Assembly: GCA_016649615.1 (NCBI GenBank)
Contig: JAENXK010000010.1
Coordinates: forward strand, 1-32,243
Length of the DNA stretch: 32,243 nucleotides
Direction: 5' to 3'
Source of the DNA: Thermoleophilia bacterium
GTDB lineage: Bacteria; Actinomycetota; Thermoleophilia; Solirubrobacterales; 70-9
Under the pieces are notes generated by a model. It ran no database searches. It was not told the origin of the DNA and worked only from the letters and a program-made list of their open reading frames with translations. The position numbers and the translations under genes were made by a program. The first letter of the stretch is position 1, and every line of letters begins with the position of its first letter. Below are positions 7,693 through 15,054 of the stretch, in pieces.

Positions 7693-8937
7693 TTGATCAG
7701 GGCATTTGTCGCCCTCGGGGCCCTGGCCCTGGCCCTCTTTCTGGGGATCTGGATCGGCGGTCACCCCGACAACCTGCCCGGTCCGTTCCAGAATGCCCTG
7801 ATCGAGACCGAACTGGGTCCGGCCGAGTCGGCCGGAGATCAGGCGGCCGGGGTGATCGAGCGCAAGTACTTCCGGCCGACCGACCCCGGGGAGGTCACGA
7901 ACTCCTCGATCCGGGGCATGGTCGCGCGCCTGAGAAATCAGTACGACGACCGTTTTTCCCACTACTTCGACCCGGACCAGCTGCAGCAGTTCAACGAGTC
8001 GATCGACGGTTCGTTCAGCGGGGTCGGAATGTCTGTGGGCGAGGTCGGCAAGCGGGGGCTGAGGGTCGGATTCGTATTCAAGGGTTCGCCGGCTGACCAG
8101 GCCGGGCTCAGGACGGGGGATGTCATCGTGTCTGCGGACGGCGAATCTATAAAGGGCGAGAGCGCCGACCTGGCTGTGGCCCGGATCAAAGGGCCTGCCG
8201 GAACCGAGGTGATCCTCGGCGTAAAGGTCCAGGGCGAGGGCAGACCGAAGCAGTTCGAGCTCACCCGGGAGGAGATCCGGGTACCGATCACTTCCAACAG
8301 GGTGCGGGAGGTCGACGGCACGAAGCTCGGGTACGTCCGGCTCACCACTTTCAGCAATGGAGCCAGCCGCTCGTTGAGGCATGCTGTCAACCAGGCCAGG
8401 AAGAAGGGGGCGCAGGGCATCGTGATCGATCTGCGCGCCAACGGAGGCGGGCTGCTACCAGAGGCGGTGCTGACTGCCAGCATCTTCGTCCCGGAGAAGG
8501 AGGTGGTGGTCGAAACCAGCTCCCGCAGCGAGGGCGACCGGGTATACCGGGCGATCGGGGGGGACATCGGGGAATACCCGCTGACCGTGCTGGTCGACCG
8601 GGACACCGCTTCGGCGGCCGAGATCCTCGCCGCCGCGCTCCAGACCAACATTGAGGTGCCGGTGGTCGGCACCCGGACCTTCGGCAAAGGGGTGTTTCAG
8701 CAGGTGATTGATCTCGACAATGGCGGGGCGCTCGACCTGACCGTGGGGGAGTTCCTCACGGCAGACGGGGTATCCCTGGCCGGCGAAGGACTCAAGCCTG
8801 ATGTCCGGGCGATTCAGCCGCGGAAGGCGACCCGGGATCTCCAGCTCGATCGTGCGTTCGAGGTGCTCGGCGGGGAGGTCGCCGCTGGAGAACCCGGCGG
8901 AAACGGTTCCGGCGCCGGCGGAAGCGGCTCCGGGTGA
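7693..8937 (+). CDS. S41 family C-terminal processing peptidase with PDZ domain
   Basis: A 414-residue exported protease of the CtpA/Prc type, which cleaves near the C-termini of envelope proteins. Residues 3-21 form an uncleaved signal or anchor helix. A PDZ domain covers about 105-185 (SFSGVGMSVGE, GSPADQAGLRTGDVIVSADG). The catalytic domain includes VRLTTFSNG, IVIDLRANGGGLLPEA, Ser307 in DRDTASAAEIL and Lys332 in GTRTFGKGVFQ, the Ser/Lys dyad. The last 15 residues are Gly/Ser-rich. TTG 7693 is chosen because it opens directly on the anchor segment, with GGAACGG a few bases upstream. The gene sits between ftsX and rnr and overlaps rnr by four bases (GTGA). Its position suggests that it acts on FtsX-linked or division-site envelope proteins; that is inference. 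Confidence 0.93.
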   Translation: MIRAFVALGALALALFLGIWIGGHPDNLPGPFQNALIETELGPAESAGDQAAGVIERKYFRPTDPGEVTNSSIRGMVARLRNQYDDRFSHYFDPDQLQQFNESIDGSFSGVGMSVGEVGKRGLRVGFVFKGSPADQAGLRTGDVIVSADGESIKGESADLAVARIKGPAGTEVILGVKVQGEGRPKQFELTREEIRVPITSNRVREVDGTKLGYVRLTTFSNGASRSLRHAVNQARKKGAQGIVIDLRANGGGLLPEAVLTASIFVPEKEVVVETSSRSEGDRVYRAIGGDIGEYPLTVLVDRDTASAAEILAAALQTNIEVPVVGTRTFGKGVFQQVIDLDNGGALDLTVGEFLTADGVSLAGEGLKPDVRAIQPRKATRDLQLDRAFEVLGGEVAAGEPGGNGSGAGGSGSG

Positions 8938-10676
8938 GTCGTACCCGGGGATCCGGGCGGCGACCTCGCGGGAGCCTTCACGTGGCGACCCTGGAAAAAC
9001 GGGGCCGTTTCACCGTGGTTAGGCCGCTGTTCGAAAGCGGTGAACAGGCCACGCTGGACCGCAAGGTCCGGTTTCGGACCGGTCAGATCGCCTGGGCCGA
9101 GTTCGCCGGAGGCCGGGCGAGGATCGTTCGGGATCTCGGGCAGATCGACAACGCGACCGATGTCAGCGAGGCCCTGACCCTGGAGCGCCTCCGGCACAGG
9201 GGATTCCGCAAAGCGATTGAGGAGGAGGCGGCAGCGGCGGCGAAGGCGCCGGCCGAGGTTCCGGGCGGTCGCAGGGACCTGACCGCTCTACCGACATTCA
9301 CCGTGGACCCGGCCACCGCCCGCGACTTTGACGACGCCGTTTCGGCCGAGCGGGAAGGCGACGGGGTGAGGATATGGATCCATATCGCCGACGTCGCCGC
9401 CTACGTGCGGCCCGGCTCCGGGCTTGAGGCCGAGGCCGCCCGGCGGGCGAACAGCACCTATGTCCCGACATCGGTGGAGCCGATGCTCCCTCTGGCTCTG
9501 AGCGCCGGGGTCTGCTCGCTCTCTCCCGGGGAAGACCGGCTCGCGGTCACCACCGAGATGCTCCTGTCGGGGAGCGGAGAAGTGGTCTCGGTCGCCTGGT
9601 ATCGCAGCCGGGTTCTCTCGGATGCCAGGCTCGACTACGACCAGCTCGACCGGATCTTCGCCGGCCGGGAGCGCCCGCCCGCCGTGGCGGCCGAGCCACT
9701 CGAACTGGTACGGGCCTTGTCCGCGATGCTGGCCGACGCCCGCTCCGGGGGGACGCTCGAAATCAACTCGACCGAACCATCTTTCAGCTTCGATGACACC
9801 GGGCAGGTCACCGGATGCACGGCTGAATCGCAGACCGAGGCTCACCGCCTTATCGAACAACTGATGGTGCTCACCAACGAGCGGGTCGCGAAGCTGCTCG
9901 AAGTCAAGCGGACCCCGACCCTCTACCGGGTCCATGAACTGCCGGACCCCGACCGGATCGGGCACCTGATAGACCAGCTCGCTTCACTCGATCTGCCGGC
10001 GCCGCCGGTACCCGACGGCATGGGCCCGAGCCAGGCCGGCCGGATCGCGGTCGAGGCATCGCGGTCGGTGGCCGGCGAGGCCGCCCGGCGGGGTCACGGG
10101 GCGACCGCCTACGGCTCACTCGTCCTGAGATCGCTGAAGCCGGCAAGGTACTGCGAGAAAAATCTGGGCCACGCCGGACTCGGAAGCGACGCCTACTCTC
10201 ATTTCACCTCGCCGATCCGGCGCTACGCGGACCTGATCGTGCATCGCGGGCTGTTGGCCGAACTCGGCCAGGGCGAGCGGGCTCCCGACCCGGGCGGCGT
10301 CGCCGCCGCCGCGGTCCACTGTTCGGAGCGGGAGCGGGAGGCGACCCGGCTGGAGCGTGACGCCGACGATGTCTGTGCAGCCTTCCTGCTGGAACGGGAG
10401 CTGTTCGAAGGCGGCTGGAAGCAGACCTTCGACGGCGAGGTTTCCGGGGTGATCGGAGCCGGAGCATTCGTTACCTTCGGCGGCGAGCTGGGAGAGGGAT
10501 ACGAGGGTTTGGTACCGGTCAGGAAGATGAGGGGCGACAGGTTCGACCTCAACCTGGAGGAGACCGCCCTGATAGGGGGCAAGAGCGGGCGGGCGATTCG
10601 ATTCGGCGATCCGATCCGGGTCACGGTCGAGCGGGTTGACGGCCCGAGGGGACGGGTCGACCTCGAACCGGCCTGA
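8934..10676 (+). CDS. rnr: RNB-domain exoribonuclease, RNase R type (short form)
   Basis: A 580-residue 3'-to-5' exoribonuclease of the RNase II/R family. The RNB core begins at about residue 114 (RRDLTALPTFTVDPATARDF...). Asp125, Asp131, Asp133 and Asp134 match the metal-binding aspartates. HIADVAAYV, LSPGEDRLA, YCEKNLGHAGLGSDAYSHF and TSPIRRYADLIVHR follow. A C-terminal S1 RNA-binding domain starts at about 497 (FDGEVSGVIGAGAFVTF). The protein is shorter than the roughly 800-residue proteobacterial RNase R: only about 110 residues precede RNB, with no N-terminal helix-turn-helix and room for at most one reduced cold-shock domain. GTG 8934 overlaps the ctpA stop. Because smpB follows directly, a role in degrading mRNAs released by trans-translation is likely. 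Confidence 0.94.
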   Translation: MSRTRGSGRRPRGSLHVATLEKRGRFTVVRPLFESGEQATLDRKVRFRTGQIAWAEFAGGRARIVRDLGQIDNATDVSEALTLERLRHRGFRKAIEEEAAAAAKAPAEVPGGRRDLTALPTFTVDPATARDFDDAVSAEREGDGVRIWIHIADVAAYVRPGSGLEAEAARRANSTYVPTSVEPMLPLALSAGVCSLSPGEDRLAVTTEMLLSGSGEVVSVAWYRSRVLSDARLDYDQLDRIFAGRERPPAVAAEPLELVRALSAMLADARSGGTLEINSTEPSFSFDDTGQVTGCTAESQTEAHRLIEQLMVLTNERVAKLLEVKRTPTLYRVHELPDPDRIGHLIDQLASLDLPAPPVPDGMGPSQAGRIAVEASRSVAGEAARRGHGATAYGSLVLRSLKPARYCEKNLGHAGLGSDAYSHFTSPIRRYADLIVHRGLLAELGQGERAPDPGGVAAAAVHCSEREREATRLERDADDVCAAFLLERELFEGGWKQTFDGEVSGVIGAGAFVTFGGELGEGYEGLVPVRKMRGDRFDLNLEETALIGGKSGRAIRFGDPIRVTVERVDGPRGRVDLEPA

Positions 10677-10682
10677 GGCCGA

Positions 10683-10699
10683 CCGCCCCCCCGGGGCGG
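10683..10699 (+). terminator. Hairpin after rnr, possible intrinsic terminator
   Basis: CCGCCCC at 10683-10689 pairs perfectly with GGGGCGG at 10693-10699 across a CCC loop, 7 nt after the rnr stop. No T-tract follows, as is common for terminators in GC-rich genomes. A separate -10 box before smpB (10718) agrees with an operon boundary here. Confidence 0.5.
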
Positions 10700-10717
10700 G
10701 CCGGAGCGGTCGACGGC

Positions 10718-10723
10718 TAGATT
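10718..10723 (+). promoter_or_regulatory. Candidate -10 box of smpB
   Basis: TAGATT ends 9 nt before the smpB ATG at 10733. No Shine-Dalgarno sequence lies between, so the transcript would be leaderless or nearly so. No -35 box of good quality is present. Confidence 0.4.
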
Positions 10724-10732
10724 GAATCCTGC

Positions 10733-11221
10733 ATGGGAAAGAAGAACAGGAAGAAGAGGGCCCCCGCGTCCGGTGACGTAGCCACGAACCGGCGGGCACG
10801 GCAGAAGTTCGAGTTGATCGAGAAGATGGAGGCCGGAATCGTGCTGCTCGGCACCGAAGTCAAGGCCCTGAGGCAGGGGGACGCACAGATGGGCGATGCC
10901 TACGCTGTGATCGAGGACGGTGAGGTCTGGCTGCGCAACCTTCACATCCCGCCCTATGCCCCGGCGACGGTCAACAACCACGAACCCGAGCGTCCCCGCA
11001 AGCTCCTGCTCCACCGGAACGAGATCGAACGCCTGATCGGCAAGGCTCAGCAGAAAGGGCTGACCCTGATCCCGTCGCGCATCTATTTCAAGGGCCCGCG
11101 CGCAAAGGTCGAGCTCGCGCTGGCCCGTCACAAGGAGGGTCGGGACCGGCGCCGGGAAATCGCCGACCGAGACGTCCAGCGCGACGTCGAGCGGGAGTTC
11201 AAGGGCCGCTACCGGTCCTGA
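10733..11221 (+). CDS. smpB: SsrA-binding protein SmpB
   Basis: A 162-residue tmRNA-binding protein needed for trans-translation. It delivers alanyl-tmRNA to ribosomes stalled on mRNAs lacking a stop codon. Conserved blocks are TNRRARQKFELIEKMEAGIVL (with the flanking GTEVKALRQGDAQMGDAY), VWLRNLHIPPYAP, RKLLLHRNEI, KGLTLIPSRIYFKGPRAKVE and LALARHK. The C-terminal tail is basic and Asp/Arg-rich (DRRREIADRDVQRDVEREFKG), as expected for the segment that becomes helical in the mRNA channel. The first ten residues are unusually Lys-rich. The tmRNA partner, ssrA, lies 3.8 kb downstream on the same strand, with two minus-strand genes and one plus-strand gene between. Confidence 0.97.
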   Translation: MGKKNRKKRAPASGDVATNRRARQKFELIEKMEAGIVLLGTEVKALRQGDAQMGDAYAVIEDGEVWLRNLHIPPYAPATVNNHEPERPRKLLLHRNEIERLIGKAQQKGLTLIPSRIYFKGPRAKVELALARHKEGRDRRREIADRDVQRDVEREFKGRYRS

Positions 11222-11222
11222 A

Positions 11223-11241
11223 TGCCGCTCCTTCGGCGGCA
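11223..11241 (+). terminator. Hairpin after smpB, possible terminator
   Basis: TGCCGC at 11223-11228 pairs with GCGGCA at 11236-11241 across a 7-nt loop TCCTTCG. It begins one base after the smpB stop codon. There is no T-tract, and the stem is short. Confidence 0.4.
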
Positions 11242-11305
11242 AGATCGGCACCATGGCCGACCCCCGGTTTGTCCCGGACTGTCGGGCGTGTAAGGATTGA
11301 CCCGG

Positions 11306-12946
11306 ATGAGTACGCGATTCAGCCTTGTGATCTGCCTCGCTGCGCTGGCCCTGGCGGCTGCGCTGCCGGTTGCTGCCCACGGCGCCGATGGCAGTGGGAC
11401 CGATCAGGCCCCGGTCACCCTCAGCGACGAGCAGCTGTCTGCCCTGGAAGACGCTTCCGGCCAGAGCAGCGACGACCAGAGCGTGTTTCAGGACGTTTCC
11501 GACTTCGTGACCGACAACGCTCCTTATTTCATCATCGGCATCGTGATTCTGGCGGCGATCGTCGCCGGGATATTCATCATGCGGGGACGATCCCATCCGG
11601 AGGGAGCGGCCGAATCATCGACCGGCACGGGGCCGCCCAGCTCTGCCGAGATGAAGCGGCGCAAGCGGGCCGCGATCCAGCGATCCCGGGAGGAAGAGCG
11701 ACTCCGGAGAAAGGGCGGGCCGGACAGCCGCCGCTCGGGCGCTCAGGCAGCATTGCCCGCGGCCGCAGCGACCGGTGCCGCATCCGCGGCCGCCGTCGAC
11801 CCGGTCACCGCCGAAAAGCAGGCCGCTCGCGACCAGCGCATGGCCGCCGCCGCGGTGGCCCGCTCGGGTGGCGCCATCCCGGCCCCGGCCTCGCCAAGCC
11901 AGACCGCGCCTTCGGCTGCGGTAACGGCAACACCTGTTCCCGGCCCGGCAGGCTCCGCATCGGACACGGGTGCCGAACCCGACACCGTTGTAACCGGGGC
12001 ACCGGCCGCGGCCCCACAGCCTCCGCCGGCAGCGGCCTTTGCCGCCGGGGCCGCCGGGGGCGCCGTGGCAGGCAGGGCCGCGACGAGTTCCGCAAGTCCG
12101 CCGGATGAGCAGGCCCCGGACCAGGCGGCTCACGACGCTGAGGCCCGGCTTCGGGCAAAGGTCGAAGAAATCAAGGCCGAACAGGCCGGAACGCCTGGCG
12201 CTTCTTCGGCGGAAGACCAGCTACGCCGGGTCGAAGAGCTCGAACGGGATCTGGAGGCATCGGATCCTTCGCCTCCCCTGACTCCGGGCCTGGCATCCGT
12301 CGAGCGGCGACTGAGCGCCGACAGCAAGGAGCGTGACCGGACCCTCCGTGAAGCGGAGGAGCGTCTTCGCCGGGTCGAGCGGCGGGCGGAAGACGCCGAG
12401 CGGCGGGCCGCTTTCGCCGAGCGCCTGGCCCAGCTCAAGATCGAAGAGTCCGATCGCGAGCGGCGGCTGAACGATGTCGTGTCCGGCATCGACCGGGCCG
12501 AGGAGCGGGCGCGGGAGGCGGAAGCCCGTGCCGAGTCGGCAGAAAAGGCCGCGGCCGCGGCTCTCGAGGTACGCGACGCCCCCCGGGCCGAGGTGCCTGA
12601 CACGGCCTTTCCGGGACCGCTGAAGACGGGCACCGAGTCTGGTCCGAGCTTCTCGGAGTCGCGGGCCGAAAGCCCCCCGGGCCGTTCCCGGCGACCTTCC
12701 GGTGGTCGGGCCGAAAAGAGCGACCGGCCGGAGAGTGCCGGTGCGGACACCGGTCACGGCGCAATCGATCTGAACAGTGCGACCTTCGAGGATCTCCGCG
12801 AGGCTGACCTGTCGGTCACCCAGGCAACCCGCATCCTGGCCTACCGGGAGCGCTTCGGCGGATACCGTTCGGTCGACGACTTGGAAAAGGTACCCGGCTT
12901 CCCGGAAGACCTGATCGAGAGCCTTCGCGGCCGCATCACCGTCTGA
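11306..12946 (+). CDS. Membrane-anchored coiled-coil protein with C-terminal helix-hairpin-helix domain
   Basis: A 546-residue protein with no full-length family that I recognise. Residues 1-26 look like a signal peptide. Residues 27-72 are acidic. A TM helix covers 74-92 and is followed at once by MRGR and a Lys/Arg-rich stretch (117-136), which by the positive-inside rule puts the rest in the cytoplasm. Residues 140-265 are Ala/Pro-rich and disordered. Two coiled-coil stretches cover about 275-315 and 331-420. Residues 487-545 (IDLNSATFEDLREADL...KVPGFPEDLIESLRGRI) match the ComEA-type double helix-hairpin-helix. ATG 11306 is preferred over TTG 11297 because AAGGA at 11292-11296 is at suitable spacing and the signal peptide then starts cleanly. 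ComEA keeps this domain outside the cell, so the predicted topology is unusual. Confidence 0.8.
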   Translation: MSTRFSLVICLAALALAAALPVAAHGADGSGTDQAPVTLSDEQLSALEDASGQSSDDQSVFQDVSDFVTDNAPYFIIGIVILAAIVAGIFIMRGRSHPEGAAESSTGTGPPSSAEMKRRKRAAIQRSREEERLRRKGGPDSRRSGAQAALPAAAATGAASAAAVDPVTAEKQAARDQRMAAAAVARSGGAIPAPASPSQTAPSAAVTATPVPGPAGSASDTGAEPDTVVTGAPAAAPQPPPAAAFAAGAAGGAVAGRAATSSASPPDEQAPDQAAHDAEARLRAKVEEIKAEQAGTPGASSAEDQLRRVEELERDLEASDPSPPLTPGLASVERRLSADSKERDRTLREAEERLRRVERRAEDAERRAAFAERLAQLKIEESDRERRLNDVVSGIDRAEERAREAEARAESAEKAAAAALEVRDAPRAEVPDTAFPGPLKTGTESGPSFSESRAESPPGRSRRPSGGRAEKSDRPESAGADTGHGAIDLNSATFEDLREADLSVTQATRILAYRERFGGYRSVDDLEKVPGFPEDLIESLRGRITV

Positions 12947-12973
12947 GTCGTTCCGTAGTTCGTCTCCGGCGGC

Positions 12974-13573
12974 TCAGTCGAGCTCGAAGAACTTCCCTTC
13001 GGGCCCGAGGTTGCTGATCTCGGTCGAGCCCACCTTCGAGGTTCTTCCCCACGATTCGTGGATGTGACCGCAGACCGCCAGTTTCGGACCGGTCCGCTCG
13101 ATCGCGGCCAGAATCGCGCTGCTGCCGAGGTGCATGCCGTCGCCGGTCTCGTCGCAATGGTTTTTCGGAGGCGAATGGACCACCAGGACGGCCCCTTCGG
13201 GCAGTCCGGCCAGCGCCTCTTCCGCTTCGGATTCATCCAGGTCGAAGCTCCAGGACCAGGGGGTGGTGGGCACTCCCGCTCCGAGCCCGTAGAAGACCTC
13301 GCCTTCAATCTCGGTCGAGTCGCCGTGGAGCACGGTGGCTGCCGGCCAGGCCTCGGCCGCCTCTTTCAGCGCCTCAAACGTCTCGTTGTTGCCCGGAACG
13401 ATCACGGTCGGGGTCTCGATGGCGGAGAGCGCCGAGATCGCTTCTTCGAGGCCTTCGTGAACCGAGGCGAAGTCGCCGGCCCCGACGACCACGTCGGCGT
13501 CGGCAGAGAGGTCAACCAGGCGGGCGGCTTGGTCAAGGTCGCGGTGCAGGTCGCTGAAGGCGAGCAGGCGCAT
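12974..13573 (-). CDS. Metallophosphoesterase
   Basis: A 199-residue cytoplasmic enzyme of the calcineurin-like phosphoesterase fold. The metal-ligand motifs are all present in order: FSDLHRD (6-12), VGAGDFAS, VPGNNET, VVHSPPKN and CGHIHESWG. The order D-x-H, GD, GNNE, H, GHIH is that of small single-domain phosphoesterases such as the YfcE/MJ0936-like and 'metallophosphoesterase family' proteins. Substrate is not determined from sequence; a cyclic or simple phosphodiester is possible. ATG 13573 has TAGATT exactly 6 nt upstream and no Shine-Dalgarno sequence. It lies 35 bp downstream of the oxidoreductase gene on the same strand but seems to have its own promoter. Its 3' end faces the HHH gene with a 27-bp gap. 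Confidence 0.92.
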   Translation of the reverse strand: MRLLAFSDLHRDLDQAARLVDLSADADVVVGAGDFASVHEGLEEAISALSAIETPTVIVPGNNETFEALKEAAEAWPAATVLHGDSTEIEGEVFYGLGAGVPTTPWSWSFDLDESEAEEALAGLPEGAVLVVHSPPKNHCDETGDGMHLGSSAILAAIERTGPKLAVCGHIHESWGRTSKVGSTEISNLGPEGKFFELD

Positions 13574-13579
13574 GTCGTT

Positions 13580-13585
13580 AATCTA
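13580..13585 (-). promoter_or_regulatory. Probable -10 box of the phosphoesterase gene, leaderless
   Basis: On the minus strand TAGATT is followed by 6 nt and the ATG at 13573. A TTGACG lies 21 bp further upstream, overlapping the stop codon of the preceding oxidoreductase gene; that spacer is longer than usual, so the -35 assignment is doubtful. Confidence 0.5.
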
Positions 13586-13608
13586 GACCACCGGGACGCA
13601 GGTCCGCG

Positions 13609-14988
13609 TCAATTCTGCGCAGGCTCCAGGGCTTCGACCAGGCGGAGCCAGATCTCGCTTCGGGTGGGGAAGGCCGGTACCACGTGGCGCAATGTCCCGA
13701 CCGGCACCTCGGCGACAATCGCGAGCGTGGCGGCGTAGACCCACTCCGCAGTCTCGAAGCCGACGAAGGTGGCGCCGATGAGCAATCGGCGCTCCCGGTC
13801 GATCAGGAACCGGCAGGTGCCATCCACGTCCTTTCCGGTGAACGAAGCACCGGCCGTCGAGTTGGTCGGGACGTCAACCGCCTGAACGTCGATCCCTTCT
13901 TCGATCGCCTCGGAACTGGTCTTGCCGACCGCGGCGATCTGGGGATCGGTGAAAGTGACCCGGGGAGATCCGAGAGCTTCGGAGGTCGCCCGCGCCTCGC
14001 GCCCGAGGATCTGCTCGGCGGCGACCCAGGCCTGGTACTTGCCCATGTGGGTCAGAAGTGCCCGCCCGTTGACATCGCCGACGGCGAACAGCCAGCTGAA
14101 GCCTTCCACTCTGAGGGTATCGTCGGTGTTCAGGAATCCGCCTCCCTCGACTCCGAGTGACTCCAGACCGAGCTCGCCGGTCTGAGGCCGGCGGCCGGTT
14201 GCGACCAGCAGCTCTGACGCCGCGACCGTGCGGCCGTCGCCCAGGGTCACCGTGATCCGGCCGTCCTTTTCGCTGACCCGTTCGGCCCTTGCCCCCAGAG
14301 CAAGTTCGACTCCGTGCCGGTTCCGCAGCGAGTCGGCCAGAAACTCGGAGGCGAAAGGCTCCTCGCGGGGGACCAGCCGGCTCTCGTACTCGACCAGGGT
14401 GACCTTCGTACCGAGGCTGGACCATGCCTGGGCCAGTTCGACTCCGACCGGCCCGCCCCCCAGGACCACCATCGAGTCCGGGACCGACCGGGCGGTGGTC
14501 GCCTCACGGTTGTTCCATGCCGCCACCGAATCGAGGCCCTCGATCGGTGGCATCGCGGCCCCGGTGCCGGTAGCGACCACTACCGCGCGGTCGGCGATCA
14601 GCACGTTGGCTCCCACCCGGACCTCGCGTTTGCCACAGAGGACCCCGGCGCCGCGGAACAGCGATATGCCCTTGTCTTCGAGCCAGGGAATCTGGCTGGA
14701 ATCGTCGAGATTGTGGATTACCTCATCCCGGCGCTCGAGCACGGCCTCCGGAGCGATTTCTCCGGTCACCGCCTGGCTCGCCCCGGGTACCCGGGACGCT
14801 TCTGCCAGCAGTTCTCCGGGGCGCAGCAGAGCCTTCGACGGCATGCACGCGTAGTAGGAGCATTCGCCTGCCACGAGGTGCTGCTCGATGATCGCAACGT
14901 TCAGTCCCCCGTCCGCCAGGCGGCCGGCCAGCACCTCTCCAGCCGGTCCGGCTCCTACTACGACAGCATCGAACGCATGAATGCTCAT
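13609..14988 (-). CDS. FAD/NAD(P)-dependent pyridine nucleotide-disulfide oxidoreductase
   Basis: A 459-residue flavoprotein of the dihydrolipoamide dehydrogenase/mercuric reductase fold. FAD-binding GAGPAG is at 12-17. The redox pair is Cys43/Cys48 in GECSYYACMPSKALLRP. The NAD-binding GGGPVG is at 177-182, with acidic Glu200 ending the second strand, which favours NADH over NADPH. The FAD-contacting AVGDVNG is at 302-308. A C-terminal dimerisation domain follows from about 341. In true lipoamide dehydrogenases the C-terminus carries a catalytic His in HPT.SE; here the block reads AFPTRSE, with Phe440 at that place, so lipoamide turnover is unlikely. ATG 14988 is preceded by GGAGGTG at ideal spacing. 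The longer upstream frame runs antisense through the tmRNA gene and is rejected. The physiological substrate is unknown. Confidence 0.9.
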   Translation of the reverse strand: MSIHAFDAVVVGAGPAGEVLAGRLADGGLNVAIIEQHLVAGECSYYACMPSKALLRPGELLAEASRVPGASQAVTGEIAPEAVLERRDEVIHNLDDSSQIPWLEDKGISLFRGAGVLCGKREVRVGANVLIADRAVVVATGTGAAMPPIEGLDSVAAWNNREATTARSVPDSMVVLGGGPVGVELAQAWSSLGTKVTLVEYESRLVPREEPFASEFLADSLRNRHGVELALGARAERVSEKDGRITVTLGDGRTVAASELLVATGRRPQTGELGLESLGVEGGGFLNTDDTLRVEGFSWLFAVGDVNGRALLTHMGKYQAWVAAEQILGREARATSEALGSPRVTFTDPQIAAVGKTSSEAIEEGIDVQAVDVPTNSTAGASFTGKDVDGTCRFLIDRERRLLIGATFVGFETAEWVYAATLAIVAEVPVGTLRHVVPAFPTRSEIWLRLVEALEPAQN

Positions 14989-15009
14989 CCGCCACCTCCG
15001 GTCGCACCA

Positions 15010-15038
15010 TTGACCACGTATCCCAGACACCGTACACT
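15010..15038 (+). promoter_or_regulatory. Promoter of the tmRNA gene
   Basis: TTGACC at 15010-15015 and TACACT at 15033-15038 are separated by exactly 17 bp, the best sigma-70-type promoter in the window. Transcription would begin near 15045, about 10 nt before the mature 5' end at 15055, which fits trimming by RNase P. It lies in the divergent gap with the oxidoreductase gene. Confidence 0.75.
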
Positions 15039-15054
15039 TGGCTGGCAGCATTCC

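Noticed and set aside
10223-11596. 457-codon minus-strand frame across rnr, smpB and the HHH gene
   Set aside because: It spans three plus-strand genes with clear start and stop boundaries and has no domain.
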